From NCBI GenBank assembly GCA_017938405.1, contig JAGBBP010000049.1, positions 62,001-126,000 on the forward strand: a stretch of 64,000 nucleotides of DNA. The letters run 5' to 3'. Made by a program: the position numbers and the translations under genes. Shown in pieces: positions 1 through 9,916 of the stretch. The notes below the pieces were generated by a model, which saw only the letters and a program-made list of their open reading frames with translations, was not told the DNA's origin and ran no database searches. The stretch is from Lachnospiraceae bacterium. Its GTDB lineage: Bacteria > Bacillota > Clostridia > Lachnospirales > Lachnospiraceae. Position 1 is the stretch's first letter. The number at the start of each line of letters is the position of its first letter.

Positions 1-583
1 CTATATCAAACAAATGCAGCTTATTGGTCACACTGTCATAGCCGGTCACGTTGATGTCGTACATCCGTGCTTTCACTTCCAGCCCCTTAAAATTCACCGG
101 GTATACCGTATCCGTTCTGATTAACCAGCTGTTCTCACTGATCCACGCATCCGGCACGGTGGTCTGCGCATTGTTCCGAAACACCTGACGAAACAAACCG
201 AAATGATAATTCAAACCGATACCATCCGCAGGAATCCCCAGGGTTGCCGCAGAATCCAGAAAGCAGGCCGCAAGTCTTCCGAGACCGCCGTTTCCTAAAG
301 ACGGTTCGTTCTCTATTTCCTCTATTTCGCTGATTTCTTTTCCGGCCTCCGCAAGCTGCTCCTTTACCTCCTCGTAAAGCCCGAGATTGATCAGGTTATT
401 GGATAACAGCTTTCCGATTAAAAACTCTGCGGAAATATAGTACAGTTTCTTCTTTCCTTCCGCCTTACCTTTTTGAGAAGCAAATGCATTCACTTCCTTT
501 AACAGTGCAATGTAAATTTCCTCGTTGGTACACTCGGCTACCGCCCTGCCATATTCCTTATCTAAGATTTCTTTTAAATTCAT
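1..583 (-). CDS. glgP: Glycogen/maltodextrin phosphorylase, N-terminal part (runs off the window)
   Basis: Reading down from an ATG at 581-583 gives about 194 residues that begin [15 protein letters not shown] and include the family block [15 protein letters not shown] followed by [11 protein letters not shown]. That block is diagnostic of alpha-glucan phosphorylases, cytosolic PLP enzymes that release glucose-1-phosphate from glycogen or maltodextrin. The catalytic and PLP-lysine parts lie beyond base 1, so the gene is incomplete here but not visibly damaged. The start is supported by AAGGAG ending about 7 bases upstream. It is divergent from the AraC gene at 730. The substrate (glycogen or imported maltodextrin) cannot be decided from this part. 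Confidence 0.9.
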   Translation of the reverse strand, partial: MNLKEILDKEYGRAVAECTNEEIYIALLKEVNAFASQKGKAEGKKKLYYISAEFLIGKLLSNNLINLGLYEEVKEQLAEAGKEISEIEEIENEPSLGNGGLGRLAACFLDSAATLGIPADGIGLNYHFGLFRQVFRNNAQTTVPDAWISENSWLIRTDTVYPVNFKGLEVKARMYDINVTGYDSVTNKLHLFDI

Positions 584-631
584 TGCAACAACTCCTTTTT
601 CTTTTTTATATTACGCTATTGCATGTGTATT

Positions 632-660
632 ACTATAATGTTATTATATCATCATACCAA
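632..660 (-). promoter_or_regulatory. Predicted sigma-A promoter of the phosphorylase gene
   Basis: On the minus strand TTGGTA (655-660) and TATAGT (632-637) are 17 bases apart and lie about 50 bases before the start codon at 583. The region is A+T-rich and a second TATAAT-like hexamer overlaps it, so the exact -10 is uncertain. Confidence 0.5.
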
Positions 661-729
661 GTGTTTTTCTTGCATAAAACAGCCAATTATTTGCACAATA
701 CTATCATTTTCGAATTTCAGGAGGGCAAA

Positions 730-1608
730 ATGAAGCTTACCAACTACGAACTGTATCATGAAAATAAAAGCCACACTTCGACCGAGTTTCCTTACAATAC
801 CTACCTTTGCTCCATTCCTCTGGATTTCCGCTCGGTAAAGCTTCATTGGCACGAAGAGGCAGAAATTATCGTAATCAAAAAAGGCGAGGGTATCGTTTCC
901 GTTGACCTTACTGAATATCATGTACAAACAGGAGATATTATATTCGTAATGTCGGGACAACTTCATTCCATTACACAGTTTGAAAGCAGCTCCATGGAAT
1001 ACGAAAACATCTTTTTCAAACCACGCCTGCTAAAAGCATCCGGTAACGACCTTTGTTGGGACCGTTTTCTCTCTCCGTTACTGACCGCAACATTTTCGGT
1101 TCCTGTCATATTCCGCGCCGATACTCCGCTCTATCCGACACTTGCCGGACAAATTCAGGCAATCGACACCCTTTGCGACAAAAAGCCCGCAGGATATCAG
1201 TTAGCAGTAAAGGGACATCTTTTCCTGATGTTTTATACACTCTCCTCCGAAGGAATTTCCTATGCTCTCCCTGACCGGAAGCGTCTGGATAAAATAAAGG
1301 CCGTCATTTCCTATGTGGAGGAGCATTATGCCCAAACAATTACCATAGAAGAAATGGCGGCCCTTTGCTATTTCAGCAAGTCCTATTTTATGAAATTTTT
1401 CAAGGAAAGTATGGGAATCAGCTTTGTCACCTACCTAAACGACTACCGCCTGGAAGCCGCCGCAAAGCTGCTGCTCGCCACCGACGATAACGTTCTTGAC
1501 ATTGCCAACGCCTGCGGCTTTGACAACCTTTCCTACTTCAACCGCAGCTTTAAGAAAAAATACGGTACTACACCGGGAAAATATCGCACACAAAGGATAC
1601 TCTGTTAA
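730..1608 (+). CDS. AraC-family transcriptional regulator (cupin sensor + two-helix DNA-binding domain)
   Basis: A 292-residue protein from the ATG at 730, chosen because AGGAGGG lies just upstream; the open frame extends to 484 but that part overlaps the divergent phosphorylase start and looks non-coding. Residues about 15-110 form a cupin-like sensor (LHWHEEAEIIVIKKGEG), and the last 100 residues carry the two AraC helix-turn-helices (IEEMAALCYFSKSYFMKFFKE and the C-terminal ACGFDNLSYFNRSFKKKYGTTP type signature). Such proteins normally sense a sugar or metabolite. The neighbours (glycogen phosphorylase, pho genes) do not fix its target. It ends face to face with phoR, sharing the four bases TTAA. 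Confidence 0.88.
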   Translation: MKLTNYELYHENKSHTSTEFPYNTYLCSIPLDFRSVKLHWHEEAEIIVIKKGEGIVSVDLTEYHVQTGDIIFVMSGQLHSITQFESSSMEYENIFFKPRLLKASGNDLCWDRFLSPLLTATFSVPVIFRADTPLYPTLAGQIQAIDTLCDKKPAGYQLAVKGHLFLMFYTLSSEGISYALPDRKRLDKIKAVISYVEEHYAQTITIEEMAALCYFSKSYFMKFFKESMGISFVTYLNDYRLEAAAKLLLATDDNVLDIANACGFDNLSYFNRSFKKKYGTTPGKYRTQRILC

Positions 1609-3251
1609 AAAACTACTTTAATGCAGGTCCCTTTTCCCGGTTCACTTACAAGGGTCATTTTCCCATTATGATACTGAACCGCATGCTTTACGATCGAGAG
1701 TCCCAAACCGGTACCTCCCGTATCTTTCGAATGACTTTTATCCACTCGATAAAAACGCTCAAAAATGCGCGACTGATGCTCCGCGGCGATACCGATTCCG
1801 GTATCCTGCACGGAAACAAATGCATGACCCTCTTCCTGTCCGAGTTTGATTATTACTTTTCCGCCTTCCTTGTTATAACGAATGGCGTTATCACATAAAT
1901 TATAAATAATCTCGTAAACATAACGACGAACACCGCAAATTCTGCTGCCTTCCCCTTCCATCTCCAATTCGACATTTCTCTTTGCTGCGGCTACCGTCAA
2001 AACCTCCATCACCTCTCTTGCCACCTCCCCGAGATCTACATCTTCGGTTGCCGGCTCGTGATTTTCGTCCAACTGGGAAAGACGAATAATATCATTAATA
2101 AGACTGACAAGACGGGTTGCTTCTTTGCGGATGTTTCCTACAAACCTTCCCACATCCTCCGGCTTAACAAGGCCGTTCTCAAGCAGTTCCGCACTTCCGA
2201 TAATGGACTGCAGAGGAGTTTTCAATTCATGGGTAACATTTGCCGTAAACTCCCGGCGATTGCGCTCGGCAAATGCACGGTCCGTAATATCAAACGCAAA
2301 AATAACCGCACCCAATATTTTATCCTCCGATTTAATCGGATTCACTGTAAACTGATACTCATTTCCGTTTCTCTGCTCGGTATACTCAATGTGACTTCCC
2401 TCTAATGCACTCCAAACGGCTTTACTCATTTTACTTGTACGATCGACTAACAAAAAATCACTGCCCTTTACATCCTTCTTCACAGCAAAAATCTTTTGTG
2501 CCGCCGTGTTCATGCTCAGTATCATCCCGTGCTCATCCAACAAAACTAGTCCTTCGTTCATAGAAGAAATAATCTGCTCGAACTCATCGGTTTTACGACG
2601 CAGGGTTTCCGTTTGCGATTTGATTTGCTTATGCTGTTTGTGTACCTTTGTAAGTATCGGTGTCAGTTCTTCATAAGTATTGTTCTCGACCGGATGCTCC
2701 AAGTCAAGTCGCATTAAAGGATCGGTTACCTTTTTTGCCATGGCTTCAGCCAGAATAAAAGCAACCACCGCAGCAACTAATATAATTGCAATAATTGCCG
2801 GCAACATATCCAGGATAAGAGCTCCGACCGTAAGCTGACTCACGGAAATGCGGAGTACTTCGCCATTCTCAAGCAACGTCGCCTCATAAAAAGTCTTTTC
2901 TGTCAATGTAAAAGAATTTCTTGCACTACTTCCTGTCCCGGATTGAAAGGCTCCCACAATTTCCTCACGTTCCCCATGATTTTCCATCCGGCTTGCATCG
3001 GCATGGGTATCATAAAGCACCGTTCCGTCTGCATCTATTACAGTAAAACGAAATACGTTGGAATCAAAATTCTCAAAATATTCAATCCCCACCTCATTCA
3101 CAGCATTCGCCACAAGAGACAGTTCGGCCTTCAGTTGCTTTACCTGTGCATTGTTAAAATAACCATACAAAAAGCTTGTAGCAATTCCGATACTTGCAAG
3201 AAGCACCACCAACGCTACCGTAAAGATGGACCGAAATATCTTTTTTGTCAT
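1605..3251 (-). CDS. phoR: Phosphate sensor histidine kinase PhoR
   Basis: A 548-residue membrane kinase: transmembrane segments at about 9-30 and 147-170 bracket an extracytoplasmic domain, followed by a linker, a PAS domain (about 225-325), a HisKA domain with the phospho-acceptor His341 in THELKTP, and an HATPase domain with DTGIGI and GTGLGLSI boxes. The gene overlaps phoB by four bases and closes the pst-pho operon, which makes it the phosphate-starvation sensor partner of PhoB. It presumably receives signal through PhoU and the Pst transporter, as in the known systems. Its stop overlaps that of the convergent AraC gene by four bases. Confidence 0.92.
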   Translation of the reverse strand: MTKKIFRSIFTVALVVLLASIGIATSFLYGYFNNAQVKQLKAELSLVANAVNEVGIEYFENFDSNVFRFTVIDADGTVLYDTHADASRMENHGEREEIVGAFQSGTGSSARNSFTLTEKTFYEATLLENGEVLRISVSQLTVGALILDMLPAIIAIILVAAVVAFILAEAMAKKVTDPLMRLDLEHPVENNTYEELTPILTKVHKQHKQIKSQTETLRRKTDEFEQIISSMNEGLVLLDEHGMILSMNTAAQKIFAVKKDVKGSDFLLVDRTSKMSKAVWSALEGSHIEYTEQRNGNEYQFTVNPIKSEDKILGAVIFAFDITDRAFAERNRREFTANVTHELKTPLQSIIGSAELLENGLVKPEDVGRFVGNIRKEATRLVSLINDIIRLSQLDENHEPATEDVDLGEVAREVMEVLTVAAAKRNVELEMEGEGSRICGVRRYVYEIIYNLCDNAIRYNKEGGKVIIKLGQEEGHAFVSVQDTGIGIAAEHQSRIFERFYRVDKSHSKDTGGTGLGLSIVKHAVQYHNGKMTLVSEPGKGTCIKVVF

Positions 3252-3922
3252 ACTTCAGCCTCCAATCTGTAGCCCACGCCGATTACCGTCTTAATCTGTC
3301 CTCCTACGTTTCCGAGCTTTTGGCGAAGCGTTTTAATGTGCATATCCACCGTACGCGTTTCCCCGATATAGTCAGTTCCCCAAACTTCGCTCATTAGTTT
3401 ATCTCTTGAAAATACCATCCCCGGATTTTGCATAAGAAGCTTCAACATCTCGAATTCTTTGTGTGTTAACTCTGTCTTCTTACCTTCAACAAGTACCATA
3501 TGCTCTTTTTCTTTCAAAGTGATATTCCCGACAGTAATGTCCGTAGAGGTTGCAGTTTTTGTCGTACGACGCAGTACTGCTTTTACACGGGCAACCATCT
3601 CCATTACTCCGAACGGCTTTACCAGATAGTCGTCCGCACCGGAATTAAGACCTCCTATCTTATCCATCTCTGTTCCTTTTGCGGTTGCCATGATGACCGG
3701 AATATTTTTGTACTCATCTTTGGAACGTAATTTCGTAAGAACTTCCATTCCATCCATCTTCGGCATCATAATATCCAGAATGATAAGCTCCGGCTTTTCA
3801 CTTTTCAATGCCTCAAGCATGGAAATCCCGTCCGCAAACCCTCGAGCTTCAAATCCCGTCTGCTCCAATGTGTATACTTCAATCTCACGAATCGTACTGT
3901 CGTCATCAATACACCAAATCAT
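3248..3922 (-). CDS. phoB: Phosphate response regulator PhoB/PhoP-type
   Basis: A 224-residue OmpR-family regulator. The receiver domain (1-120) shows the acidic cluster near residues 6-8, phospho-acceptor Asp50 in LDIMMPKMDG and the conserved lysine in ATAKGTE. The C-terminal winged helix (about 130-222) carries ELTHKEFEMLKLL and VDMHIKTLRQKL. It should bind the TTTTAC-repeat elements found at 8008-8050 and 9931-9973. It starts 3 bases after phoU and overlaps phoR by 4, so the three are translated together. Confidence 0.93.
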   Translation of the reverse strand: MIWCIDDDSTIREIEVYTLEQTGFEARGFADGISMLEALKSEKPELIILDIMMPKMDGMEVLTKLRSKDEYKNIPVIMATAKGTEMDKIGGLNSGADDYLVKPFGVMEMVARVKAVLRRTTKTATSTDITVGNITLKEKEHMVLVEGKKTELTHKEFEMLKLLMQNPGMVFSRDKLMSEVWGTDYIGETRTVDMHIKTLRQKLGNVGGQIKTVIGVGYRLEAEV

Positions 3923-3925
3923 ACT

Positions 3926-4570
3926 CTACTCTCCTTTGTGAACTCCCGTTACAGAAAACTCAACCCACTCTGCAATGTTAACAGCGTGGTCACCGATACG
4001 TTCAAAATACTTTGCAATCATAAGAAGATCAACGGCATATTCTCCGTCTGCATTGTTTTCGGATATCTTTTTAATTAACATCTCTTTCATTCTTCCGAAA
4101 GCTTCATCCACTACATCGTCATGAACAACTACGGACTTTGCAAGGGTAATATCCTGCTTTACATAAGCCTCAATACTATCTGTCACCATTCTGCAGGTAG
4201 CTTCCGCCATCGGCTTAAAATCAGAAAACTCCGCACCGGTTCTTCCGTCAAGGAACGGGATAATTTCAGCAATATCCTCTGCCTGATCACCGATTCTTTC
4301 CATATCGGTAATCATTTTCAATGCAGCGGAAATCGCACGAAGATCCTTCGCAACAGGCTGTTGCTGTAGCAAAAGTTTTAAACAGATAGCTTCGATTTCG
4401 CGCTCCATTTGATCAATTTCACGTCCCTGTAACATTACTTCCCCGGCGCCCTGAACATCACCGTTCAGCAAGGCTTTTGCAACAAATGCAATGATTTCTT
4501 CGCATAGCGCACCCATCCCAATCATCTTTTTATTCAGCAGGCTAAGCTGCTCATCGAATCTGCTTCTCAT
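3926..4570 (-). CDS. phoU: Phosphate transport regulator PhoU
   Basis: A 214-residue all-helical protein made of two PhoU repeats with the metal-binding patterns ERIGDQAEDIAE and ERIGDHAVNIAEW. I start it at the ATG at 4568-4570 (MRSRFDEQLSLL), the usual N terminus of the family, four bases after the pstB stop; a longer in-frame extension to 4657 would lie inside pstB. In the family PhoU links the Pst transporter to PhoR and damps the starvation response when phosphate is plentiful. Its position between pstB and phoB agrees with that. Confidence 0.92.
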   Translation of the reverse strand: MRSRFDEQLSLLNKKMIGMGALCEEIIAFVAKALLNGDVQGAGEVMLQGREIDQMEREIEAICLKLLLQQQPVAKDLRAISAALKMITDMERIGDQAEDIAEIIPFLDGRTGAEFSDFKPMAEATCRMVTDSIEAYVKQDITLAKSVVVHDDVVDEAFGRMKEMLIKKISENNADGEYAVDLLMIAKYFERIGDHAVNIAEWVEFSVTGVHKGE

Positions 4571-4574
4571 AACA

Positions 4575-5330
4575 TCAACCAAACCTTCCTGTAATGTAAT
4601 CCTCGGTACGCTTATCTTCCGGTTGAGAGAAAATTCTCTCAGTTTTCCCAAACTCAATCAGTTCTCCGAGAAGGAAAAATGCCGTATTATCCGAAATACG
4701 AACTGCTTGTTGCATATTATGAGTCACAATAATTATAGTATATTTTTCCTTCAATTGCAATGTAAGTTCCTCTATTCTGGAAGTAGAAATCGGATCAAGC
4801 GCCGAAGTCGGCTCATCCATAAGTAAAACCTTCGGTTCTACGGCAAGCGCCCGAGCAATACAAAGACGTTGCTGTTGCCCTCCCGAAAGACCGAGTGCAT
4901 TCTTTTTCAATCTATCCTTTACCTCGTCCCAAATCGCCGCACCTTTCAGTGCCTGCTCTACAATCTCGTCCAATCTGACCTTACTTTTCACACCATGCGT
5001 ACGCGGACCGTAAGCAATATTATCATAAATACTCATAGGAAACGGATTAGGCTTTTGGAATACCATCCCCACATCACGACGAAGTTCGTTTACATCCACA
5101 TCTTTACCAAAAATATTGCGTCCGTTATAACACACTTCTCCCGAAATCTTTACAACCGGAATTAAATCATTCATGCGATTCAACGTTTTAAGAAATGTGG
5201 ATTTTCCACACCCCGAAGGACCGATTAATGCTGTTATGCTTTTTTCCGGAATCGTTATATTTATATTTTTTAAGGCTTTATTTTCACCATACCAAAGGCA
5301 CAAATCCTTTGCTGTCATAATCTCACTCAT
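4575..5330 (-). CDS. pstB: Phosphate ABC transporter ATPase PstB
   Basis: A 251-residue ABC ATPase with Walker [10 protein letters not shown] (about 37-45), signature LSGGQQQR, Walker [14 protein letters not shown] and the switch histidine in VTHNMQQA. Residues such as [10 protein letters not shown] and the C-terminal DYITGRFG are typical of PstB. It energises phosphate import through PstC and PstA. It overlaps pstA by four bases. Confidence 0.96.
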   Translation of the reverse strand: MSEIMTAKDLCLWYGENKALKNINITIPEKSITALIGPSGCGKSTFLKTLNRMNDLIPVVKISGEVCYNGRNIFGKDVDVNELRRDVGMVFQKPNPFPMSIYDNIAYGPRTHGVKSKVRLDEIVEQALKGAAIWDEVKDRLKKNALGLSGGQQQRLCIARALAVEPKVLLMDEPTSALDPISTSRIEELTLQLKEKYTIIIVTHNMQQAVRISDNTAFFLLGELIEFGKTERIFSQPEDKRTEDYITGRFG

Positions 5331-6169
5331 ACATTTCTCCTTCTCCCGAAGTATTTACCGACAAAAGCTGCAGACAAGTTAATCAATACTGTCAATATCA
5401 TCAAAATTGCACTGATTGCAAATGCCACACCGAATTCTCCTTCTTCTTTCGCGTATACATACAGTGCTACCGTCAACGTTGCACCCGGGCTTGCAAGCGC
5501 TCCAAATATTCCGTTCAATGCATGAGCAAAGCCTGCTGTAAAAAGCAACGCTGCCGATTCACCGAGAATTCTGCCGACGGATAAAATACAGCCGGTAATC
5601 ATTCCGTCCACACAGCCCGGAAGAACTACCGTCCGAATCACGCGCCATTTTCCCGCACCGAGTCCAAACGCACCCTCCCGGTAACTTTGCGGTACTGTCT
5701 TCAAACTCTCCTGTGTTGTACGCATTACAGTAGGAAGATTCATAATCGTAAGCGTTAATGCTCCGGCCAGCAGACTTGTTCCGAAGTTGTTAGAGAAAAG
5801 AAGCATACCCACAAGTCCGTAAATAATGGACGGAATACCGGAAAGCGTTTCCGCAGCATATTCAATGACAGAAACCATTTTCTTATTCTTCGCATACTCC
5901 GTAAGATAGATTGCTGCTCCCACACCGAGAGGCAATACAATAATCAGCGTGACCAATACAATATATACCGTATTCAGAATATCCGGCAAAATACCGATTC
6001 GTCCCGACAGGTAGCTCGGTTTGGTTGAAAGCAATTCCCATGATATATTCGGAATGCCGTTTCCCATCACATAGCCCATAAGAAATAATACCAATGCCGC
6101 CGTGCATACAGTACAAACATACATCGCAGCGCGCATAAAACCAATATAGAGTTTTCTTTTTGTATTCAT
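5327..6169 (-). CDS. pstA: Phosphate ABC transporter permease PstA
   Basis: A 280-residue membrane protein with about six hydrophobic segments and the permease coupling loop ([22 protein letters not shown]). The block [15 protein letters not shown] is the PstA/PstC family signature. It pairs with PstC to form the phosphate channel. It sits 1 base downstream of pstC and overlaps pstB. Confidence 0.95.
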   Translation of the reverse strand: MNTKRKLYIGFMRAAMYVCTVCTAALVLFLMGYVMGNGIPNISWELLSTKPSYLSGRIGILPDILNTVYIVLVTLIIVLPLGVGAAIYLTEYAKNKKMVSVIEYAAETLSGIPSIIYGLVGMLLFSNNFGTSLLAGALTLTIMNLPTVMRTTQESLKTVPQSYREGAFGLGAGKWRVIRTVVLPGCVDGMITGCILSVGRILGESAALLFTAGFAHALNGIFGALASPGATLTVALYVYAKEEGEFGVAFAISAILMILTVLINLSAAFVGKYFGRRRNV

Positions 6170-6170
6170 C

Positions 6171-7085
6171 TTATTTCTCCTTATCCCGCTTTAGGAAGAA
6201 ATTGAGCGTAGCGTTAATCAGCATAATAAACAAAAACAATATAAGAGCAATAGAAAACAGCGCATTTCTCTGCAAGCTTCCCGGACTTGAATAAGCCATC
6301 TCACCGGATACAGCAGTTGTAAGGAAACGGACACTCTGAAAGAGGGAAGGCATATTTGCCACATTTCCCGCAACCATCATAACTGCCATTGCTTCCCCGA
6401 TGGCACGACCGACACCGAGCACAACTGCAGCGGCAATCCCGCTTTTCGCAGCAGGCACCGATACCTTGAATATGGTTTCGATAGGGGTCGCACCCAACGC
6501 AAGGGAAGCATCCTCATACTCCTTCGGTACGGCATCCAATGCCGTAATAGATACCTTTATAATATTCGGCAGTATCATTACAGCAAGAACAACAATGGCC
6601 GCAAGCAGACTGGCACCGTCAGGCACATGAAATAATTCACGAATTGCCGGCACAAGCACAAGCATTCCCACAAGACCGTATACCACCGAAGGAATTCCGG
6701 CCAGCAGGCTCACCGCGGCTTCGATAACCGATCTTAACTTTTGGGACGCTATCTTTGAAAGATAAACCGCCGCAAAGAATCCAATCGGTACACCAATTAG
6801 TATTGCTCCTGTCGTACCGTATACACTTGTCAGTATAAACGGTAATATTCCGTATTTCGGCTCAGCAGCGGTAGATGCCCATTCCTTGCCGAATAAAAAG
6901 TTAATAAGGTCGATTTCCTTAATGGCAGGAATACCGGAAATAATCAAATAAATTGTAATGAGCAAAACACAACCGACCGTAATCAGACCAAGCATAAGAA
7001 ATATCCCGTGAATTACCTTCTCATAAAACCTCGGTTTCCTGTTCCGGGTCCGCTCAAAATCGTCTAAAACTAAACCTCTCTTCAT
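6171..7085 (-). CDS. pstC: Phosphate ABC transporter permease PstC
   Basis: A 304-residue permease with a cytosolic N-terminal tail, about six transmembrane segments, the SLLAGIPSVVYGLVGMLVL block and the coupling loop YEDASLALGATPIETIFKVSVP. The GAGGTTG ribosome site lies before the ATG at 7083-7085. The 56-base gap to pstS contains a G+C-rich hairpin, see 7107-7134. Confidence 0.95.
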   Translation of the reverse strand: MKRGLVLDDFERTRNRKPRFYEKVIHGIFLMLGLITVGCVLLITIYLIISGIPAIKEIDLINFLFGKEWASTAAEPKYGILPFILTSVYGTTGAILIGVPIGFFAAVYLSKIASQKLRSVIEAAVSLLAGIPSVVYGLVGMLVLVPAIRELFHVPDGASLLAAIVVLAVMILPNIIKVSITALDAVPKEYEDASLALGATPIETIFKVSVPAAKSGIAAAVVLGVGRAIGEAMAVMMVAGNVANMPSLFQSVRFLTTAVSGEMAYSSPGSLQRNALFSIALILFLFIMLINATLNFFLKRDKEK

Positions 7086-7106
7086 AATTCAACCTCAATA
7101 GGTATC

Positions 7107-7134
7107 AGCGACGTCACCGTTCGGCATCGTCGCT
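7107..7134 (-). other. Intercistronic hairpin between pstS and pstC
   Basis: AGCGACG (7107-7113) pairs with CGTCGCT (7128-7134). No uridine run follows on the transcript, so it is probably not a strong terminator. In other Gram-positive pst operons a hairpin at this place stabilises or partly separates the pstS message so that more binding protein than permease is made; that role is inferred here. Confidence 0.55.
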
Positions 7135-7141
7135 CCCCCCT

Positions 7142-7942
7142 TTAATTAGCAGGAACTACACCTGCGTTACTGATAATCTCGCTTGCTTCACCGGACGTGA
7201 CATAATCGAAGAATTTCTGAGCACTTTCAGATAATTCTGCATCCGCCTTTGTCACAAGAACAAACGGACGTTGTACCACATAACTTCCATCCTTAATGGT
7301 TTGTTCGCTCGGTGCAATACCATCTACAGTAAGAGGTTTTACTGTATCCTTCACCGAAGCCAGTGACGCATAACCAATCGCTGCCGGATTGCTTGCAACC
7401 GTCGTAATCACGTCACCGGTTGATGTCAATTCCTGACGATACACACACACATCCTCGGTATCGGTAATAGACTCAAATCCATCTCTTGTGCCACTTCCCG
7501 CTTCTCGCCCGATAAGTACAATCTCCGTATCACTACCGCCCACTTCACTCCAGTTTGTAATTTCTCCGGTGTAAATCCTGGCAATCATTTCCACCGTAAG
7601 ATCACTTACCGGATTATTTAGATTTACAATAATTGCAATCCCGTCATACGCAAGTACGGTACCTTCCAGTCCCTTTTCCAATTCTTCCGTCTTAAGATTG
7701 CGACTGGACAGTCCGATATCACATCTGCCTTCCTGTACAGCCTGAATACCTGCCCCGGAGCCGGTGGCGTTATAAGTTACAGTAATTCCGGTATCTGCTT
7801 CAAACGATTCTCCCAATGCCCCAATTACCTTATTCATTGAAGTGGATCCGTCTGTAGCAACGGCTTCCTTACTACCGCCACAACCGGTAAGCGTACAGGT
7901 GAGCAACATTACAGTTACGAACAAACTAATAATCTTCTTCAT
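7142..7942 (-). CDS. pstS: Phosphate-binding lipoprotein PstS
   Basis: A 266-residue secreted protein with a lipoprotein signal peptide (lipobox LTGC at about residue 18-21) followed by the PstS fold. The phosphate-contacting motifs are visible: DGSTSMNKVIGAL, GSGAGIQAV, GREAGSGTRDGFES and an alternating series of TS/AIGY residues. It captures phosphate outside the membrane and hands it to PstCA. It is the first gene of the operon and directly follows a Pho-box promoter. Confidence 0.95.
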   Translation of the reverse strand: MKKIISLFVTVMLLTCTLTGCGGSKEAVATDGSTSMNKVIGALGESFEADTGITVTYNATGSGAGIQAVQEGRCDIGLSSRNLKTEELEKGLEGTVLAYDGIAIIVNLNNPVSDLTVEMIARIYTGEITNWSEVGGSDTEIVLIGREAGSGTRDGFESITDTEDVCVYRQELTSTGDVITTVASNPAAIGYASLASVKDTVKPLTVDGIAPSEQTIKDGSYVVQRPFVLVTKADAELSESAQKFFDYVTSGEASEIISNAGVVPAN

Positions 7943-7993
7943 TTTTCTTCTCTCCTTTAATATAGCCTAAAGCTTTCCCTTAACTACATTTCC

Positions 7994-8050
7994 ATTTTAT
8001 CGCCTTATTGTAAAATCCGTAACCGACACCATGTAAAATCAAGGTAAAAG
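7994..8050 (-). promoter_or_regulatory. Pho box and -10 element of the pst operon
   Basis: On the minus strand, TTTTAC units occur 11 bases apart (8044-8049 and the one beginning at 8039), a TTAC core follows, and a last TTTTACAA covers 8008-8015. Exactly 8 bases further is the -10 hexamer TAAAAT (7994-7999). There is no good -35, as expected for a promoter that needs phosphorylated PhoB/PhoP bound in its place. The same element with the same spacing precedes the cotransporter gene (9917-9973). Confidence 0.75.
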
Positions 8051-8054
8051 AAAA

Positions 8055-8081
8055 GCACCGTTTCATACATAGAAACGGTGC
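8055..8081 (-). terminator. Terminator of the Na+/phosphate cotransporter gene
   Basis: GCACCGTTTC (8055-8064) pairs perfectly with GAAACGGTGC (8072-8081). On the minus strand the hairpin is followed by TTTTCTTTT. It separates the cotransporter from the pst promoter immediately downstream. Confidence 0.85.
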
Positions 8082-8107
8082 CCAAAAAAATATTTGCAAC
8101 AAAGCTT

Positions 8108-9856
8108 TTATACGAAAGAAAGATACTTCTTGGTATATTCCGTATATTTCTCTCTGTAGAACTCATTATCACTTCTGAGCAGTTTCAAGGATTCGTGGAG
8201 ATTCATATTCTGCTCCTTCGTATCCATAACGCATCCCGCAATGTTGGAACAATGGTCGGATACTCTCTCCATATTGGTAATCAGGTCGCTCCATACAAAG
8301 CCTGCCTCAATACCGCACTCTCCCATACGTAAGCGATCAATGTGTCTGGAACGAAGCAGCTCTTTCATCCGGTCAATGACCTGTTCCAAAGGCTCTACCA
8401 GATTCGCCTGTTCTGCGTTATTTTCAAGAAACGCGCCATACGATAAGGTTACAATTTCTAGGGTTGCCGCAGATAGTGAATCCATCTCGGTTTTTGCACT
8501 ATCTGAAAAGACAATTCCTTTTTCTCTCATTTCCTCTGCGGACTCAAGAATATTTACAGCATGGTCGGAGATACGCTCAAAATCACCGATTGCCTTTAAA
8601 AGCATGGAGGCAGTTGCTCCTTCACTTTCATTCAACTGCTTGGTACTGATTTTAACGAGGTAACTTCCGATTACATCTTCAAAGTGGTCTGTTTTATCCT
8701 CTGCTTCACGGATTGCTTCGGCCTTTGCCTTGTCGTAAACAGTAAGACACTCTACACTGCTTTTCAGTGCCTCAACGGCAACTTTTGCCATATCATAGGT
8801 TAAATTATGTGCACATTCCAATGCGATTGCAGGAGTAGCAAGAAGTCTTTCATCAAGTTCCGAAACCTTTTCTGCCTGCCCACTATCAGGAATAAGCTTA
8901 TATGCAAGTTTTTCAAGCAGTCCCGACATAGGAAGCAAAAGCAAGGTACACACAATATTGAAAATGGAATGCGCCGTTGCAATTCCCGCAAACGAAGCGG
9001 ATTCATTGAGCAATACCGGTGCAACTAACATCTTCACCAAAGAAAATGCTGTCAAACATATAACAGTTCCTATAATATTAAATGAAAGATGAACAAGCGC
9101 GGCACGTTTTGCATTCTTCGTTGTACCGACAGAGGAAATCATTGCGGTAACACAAGTACCGATATTCTGACCCATAATAATCGGAATCGCTGCGCCGTAG
9201 GAAACCGCACCGGTTGCCGCTAATGCCTGTAAAATACCGACGGAAGCTGAACTGGACTGAATGATTGCGGTAAGCACCGCACCGGCAAGAACTCCCAAAA
9301 CTGGATTTTTAAACAGGAGAAACAGTTCTTGGAACGCAGGAATATCTCTGAGCCCCGAAACAGCTCCCGTCATCGTCTCCATACCGAACATCAACGTCGC
9401 GAAACCCAGAAGAACCATACCGATATCCTTCTTTTTGTTGCTCTTTGTGAACATAAAAAGTACGATACCGACCAAAGCAAGGACAGGGGTAAAAGAAGAA
9501 GGCTTTAACAACTTCAAGAATATGTTACTGCCGGGAATTCCGCTGAGGCTCAAAATCCACGCAGTTACAGTGGTACCGATATTTGCACCCATAATCACAT
9601 GAATGGCTTGTTTTAAGCTCATCAACCTTGAGTTTACAAATCCGACAACCATCACCGTGGTCGCCGAAGAACTCTGAATCACAGCAGTAACTCCCAGACC
9701 GGTAAGTAACCCTGCCAATTTGCCCGTGGTCAGTTTTCCGATCATAATTTCAAGCTTGCTACCGGCGCTTCTTTCCAAAGCATCTCCCATAAGATTCATT
9801 CCGAAAAGGAATAAACAGAGACCGCCTATCAGTGTTAATACATCAAAAATGTCCAT
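8108..9856 (-). CDS. Na+/phosphate cotransporter (NptA/PhoU-domain fusion)
   Basis: A 582-residue protein. The first 340 residues hold two inverted NaPi-IIa-type repeats with the duplicated QSSSA signature (VIQSSSATTVMVVGF and IIQSSSASVGILQAL) and about eight membrane segments. The last 230 residues are a cytosolic PhoU-like helical domain (DFERISDHAVNI, NMERVSDHCSNIAG). The family moves phosphate with sodium and the PhoU tail probably controls flux. Start supported by GAGGTTG. It is a single-gene unit with its own Pho box and terminator, so it and pst likely respond to the same signal. Confidence 0.9.
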   Translation of the reverse strand: MDIFDVLTLIGGLCLFLFGMNLMGDALERSAGSKLEIMIGKLTTGKLAGLLTGLGVTAVIQSSSATTVMVVGFVNSRLMSLKQAIHVIMGANIGTTVTAWILSLSGIPGSNIFLKLLKPSSFTPVLALVGIVLFMFTKSNKKKDIGMVLLGFATLMFGMETMTGAVSGLRDIPAFQELFLLFKNPVLGVLAGAVLTAIIQSSSASVGILQALAATGAVSYGAAIPIIMGQNIGTCVTAMISSVGTTKNAKRAALVHLSFNIIGTVICLTAFSLVKMLVAPVLLNESASFAGIATAHSIFNIVCTLLLLPMSGLLEKLAYKLIPDSGQAEKVSELDERLLATPAIALECAHNLTYDMAKVAVEALKSSVECLTVYDKAKAEAIREAEDKTDHFEDVIGSYLVKISTKQLNESEGATASMLLKAIGDFERISDHAVNILESAEEMREKGIVFSDSAKTEMDSLSAATLEIVTLSYGAFLENNAEQANLVEPLEQVIDRMKELLRSRHIDRLRMGECGIEAGFVWSDLITNMERVSDHCSNIAGCVMDTKEQNMNLHESLKLLRSDNEFYREKYTEYTKKYLSFV

Positions 9857-9916
9857 TTTTACAACCTCTCATCTTTATGTTCTGTTTATAAACGCTTTTA
9901 CCAGCATTTTACACAT

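Noticed and set aside
484..729. N-terminal extension of the AraC protein
   Set aside because: The ATG at 730 has AGGAGG in front; the extension overlaps the phosphorylase 5' end on the other strand and has low-complexity, hydrophobic non-family sequence.
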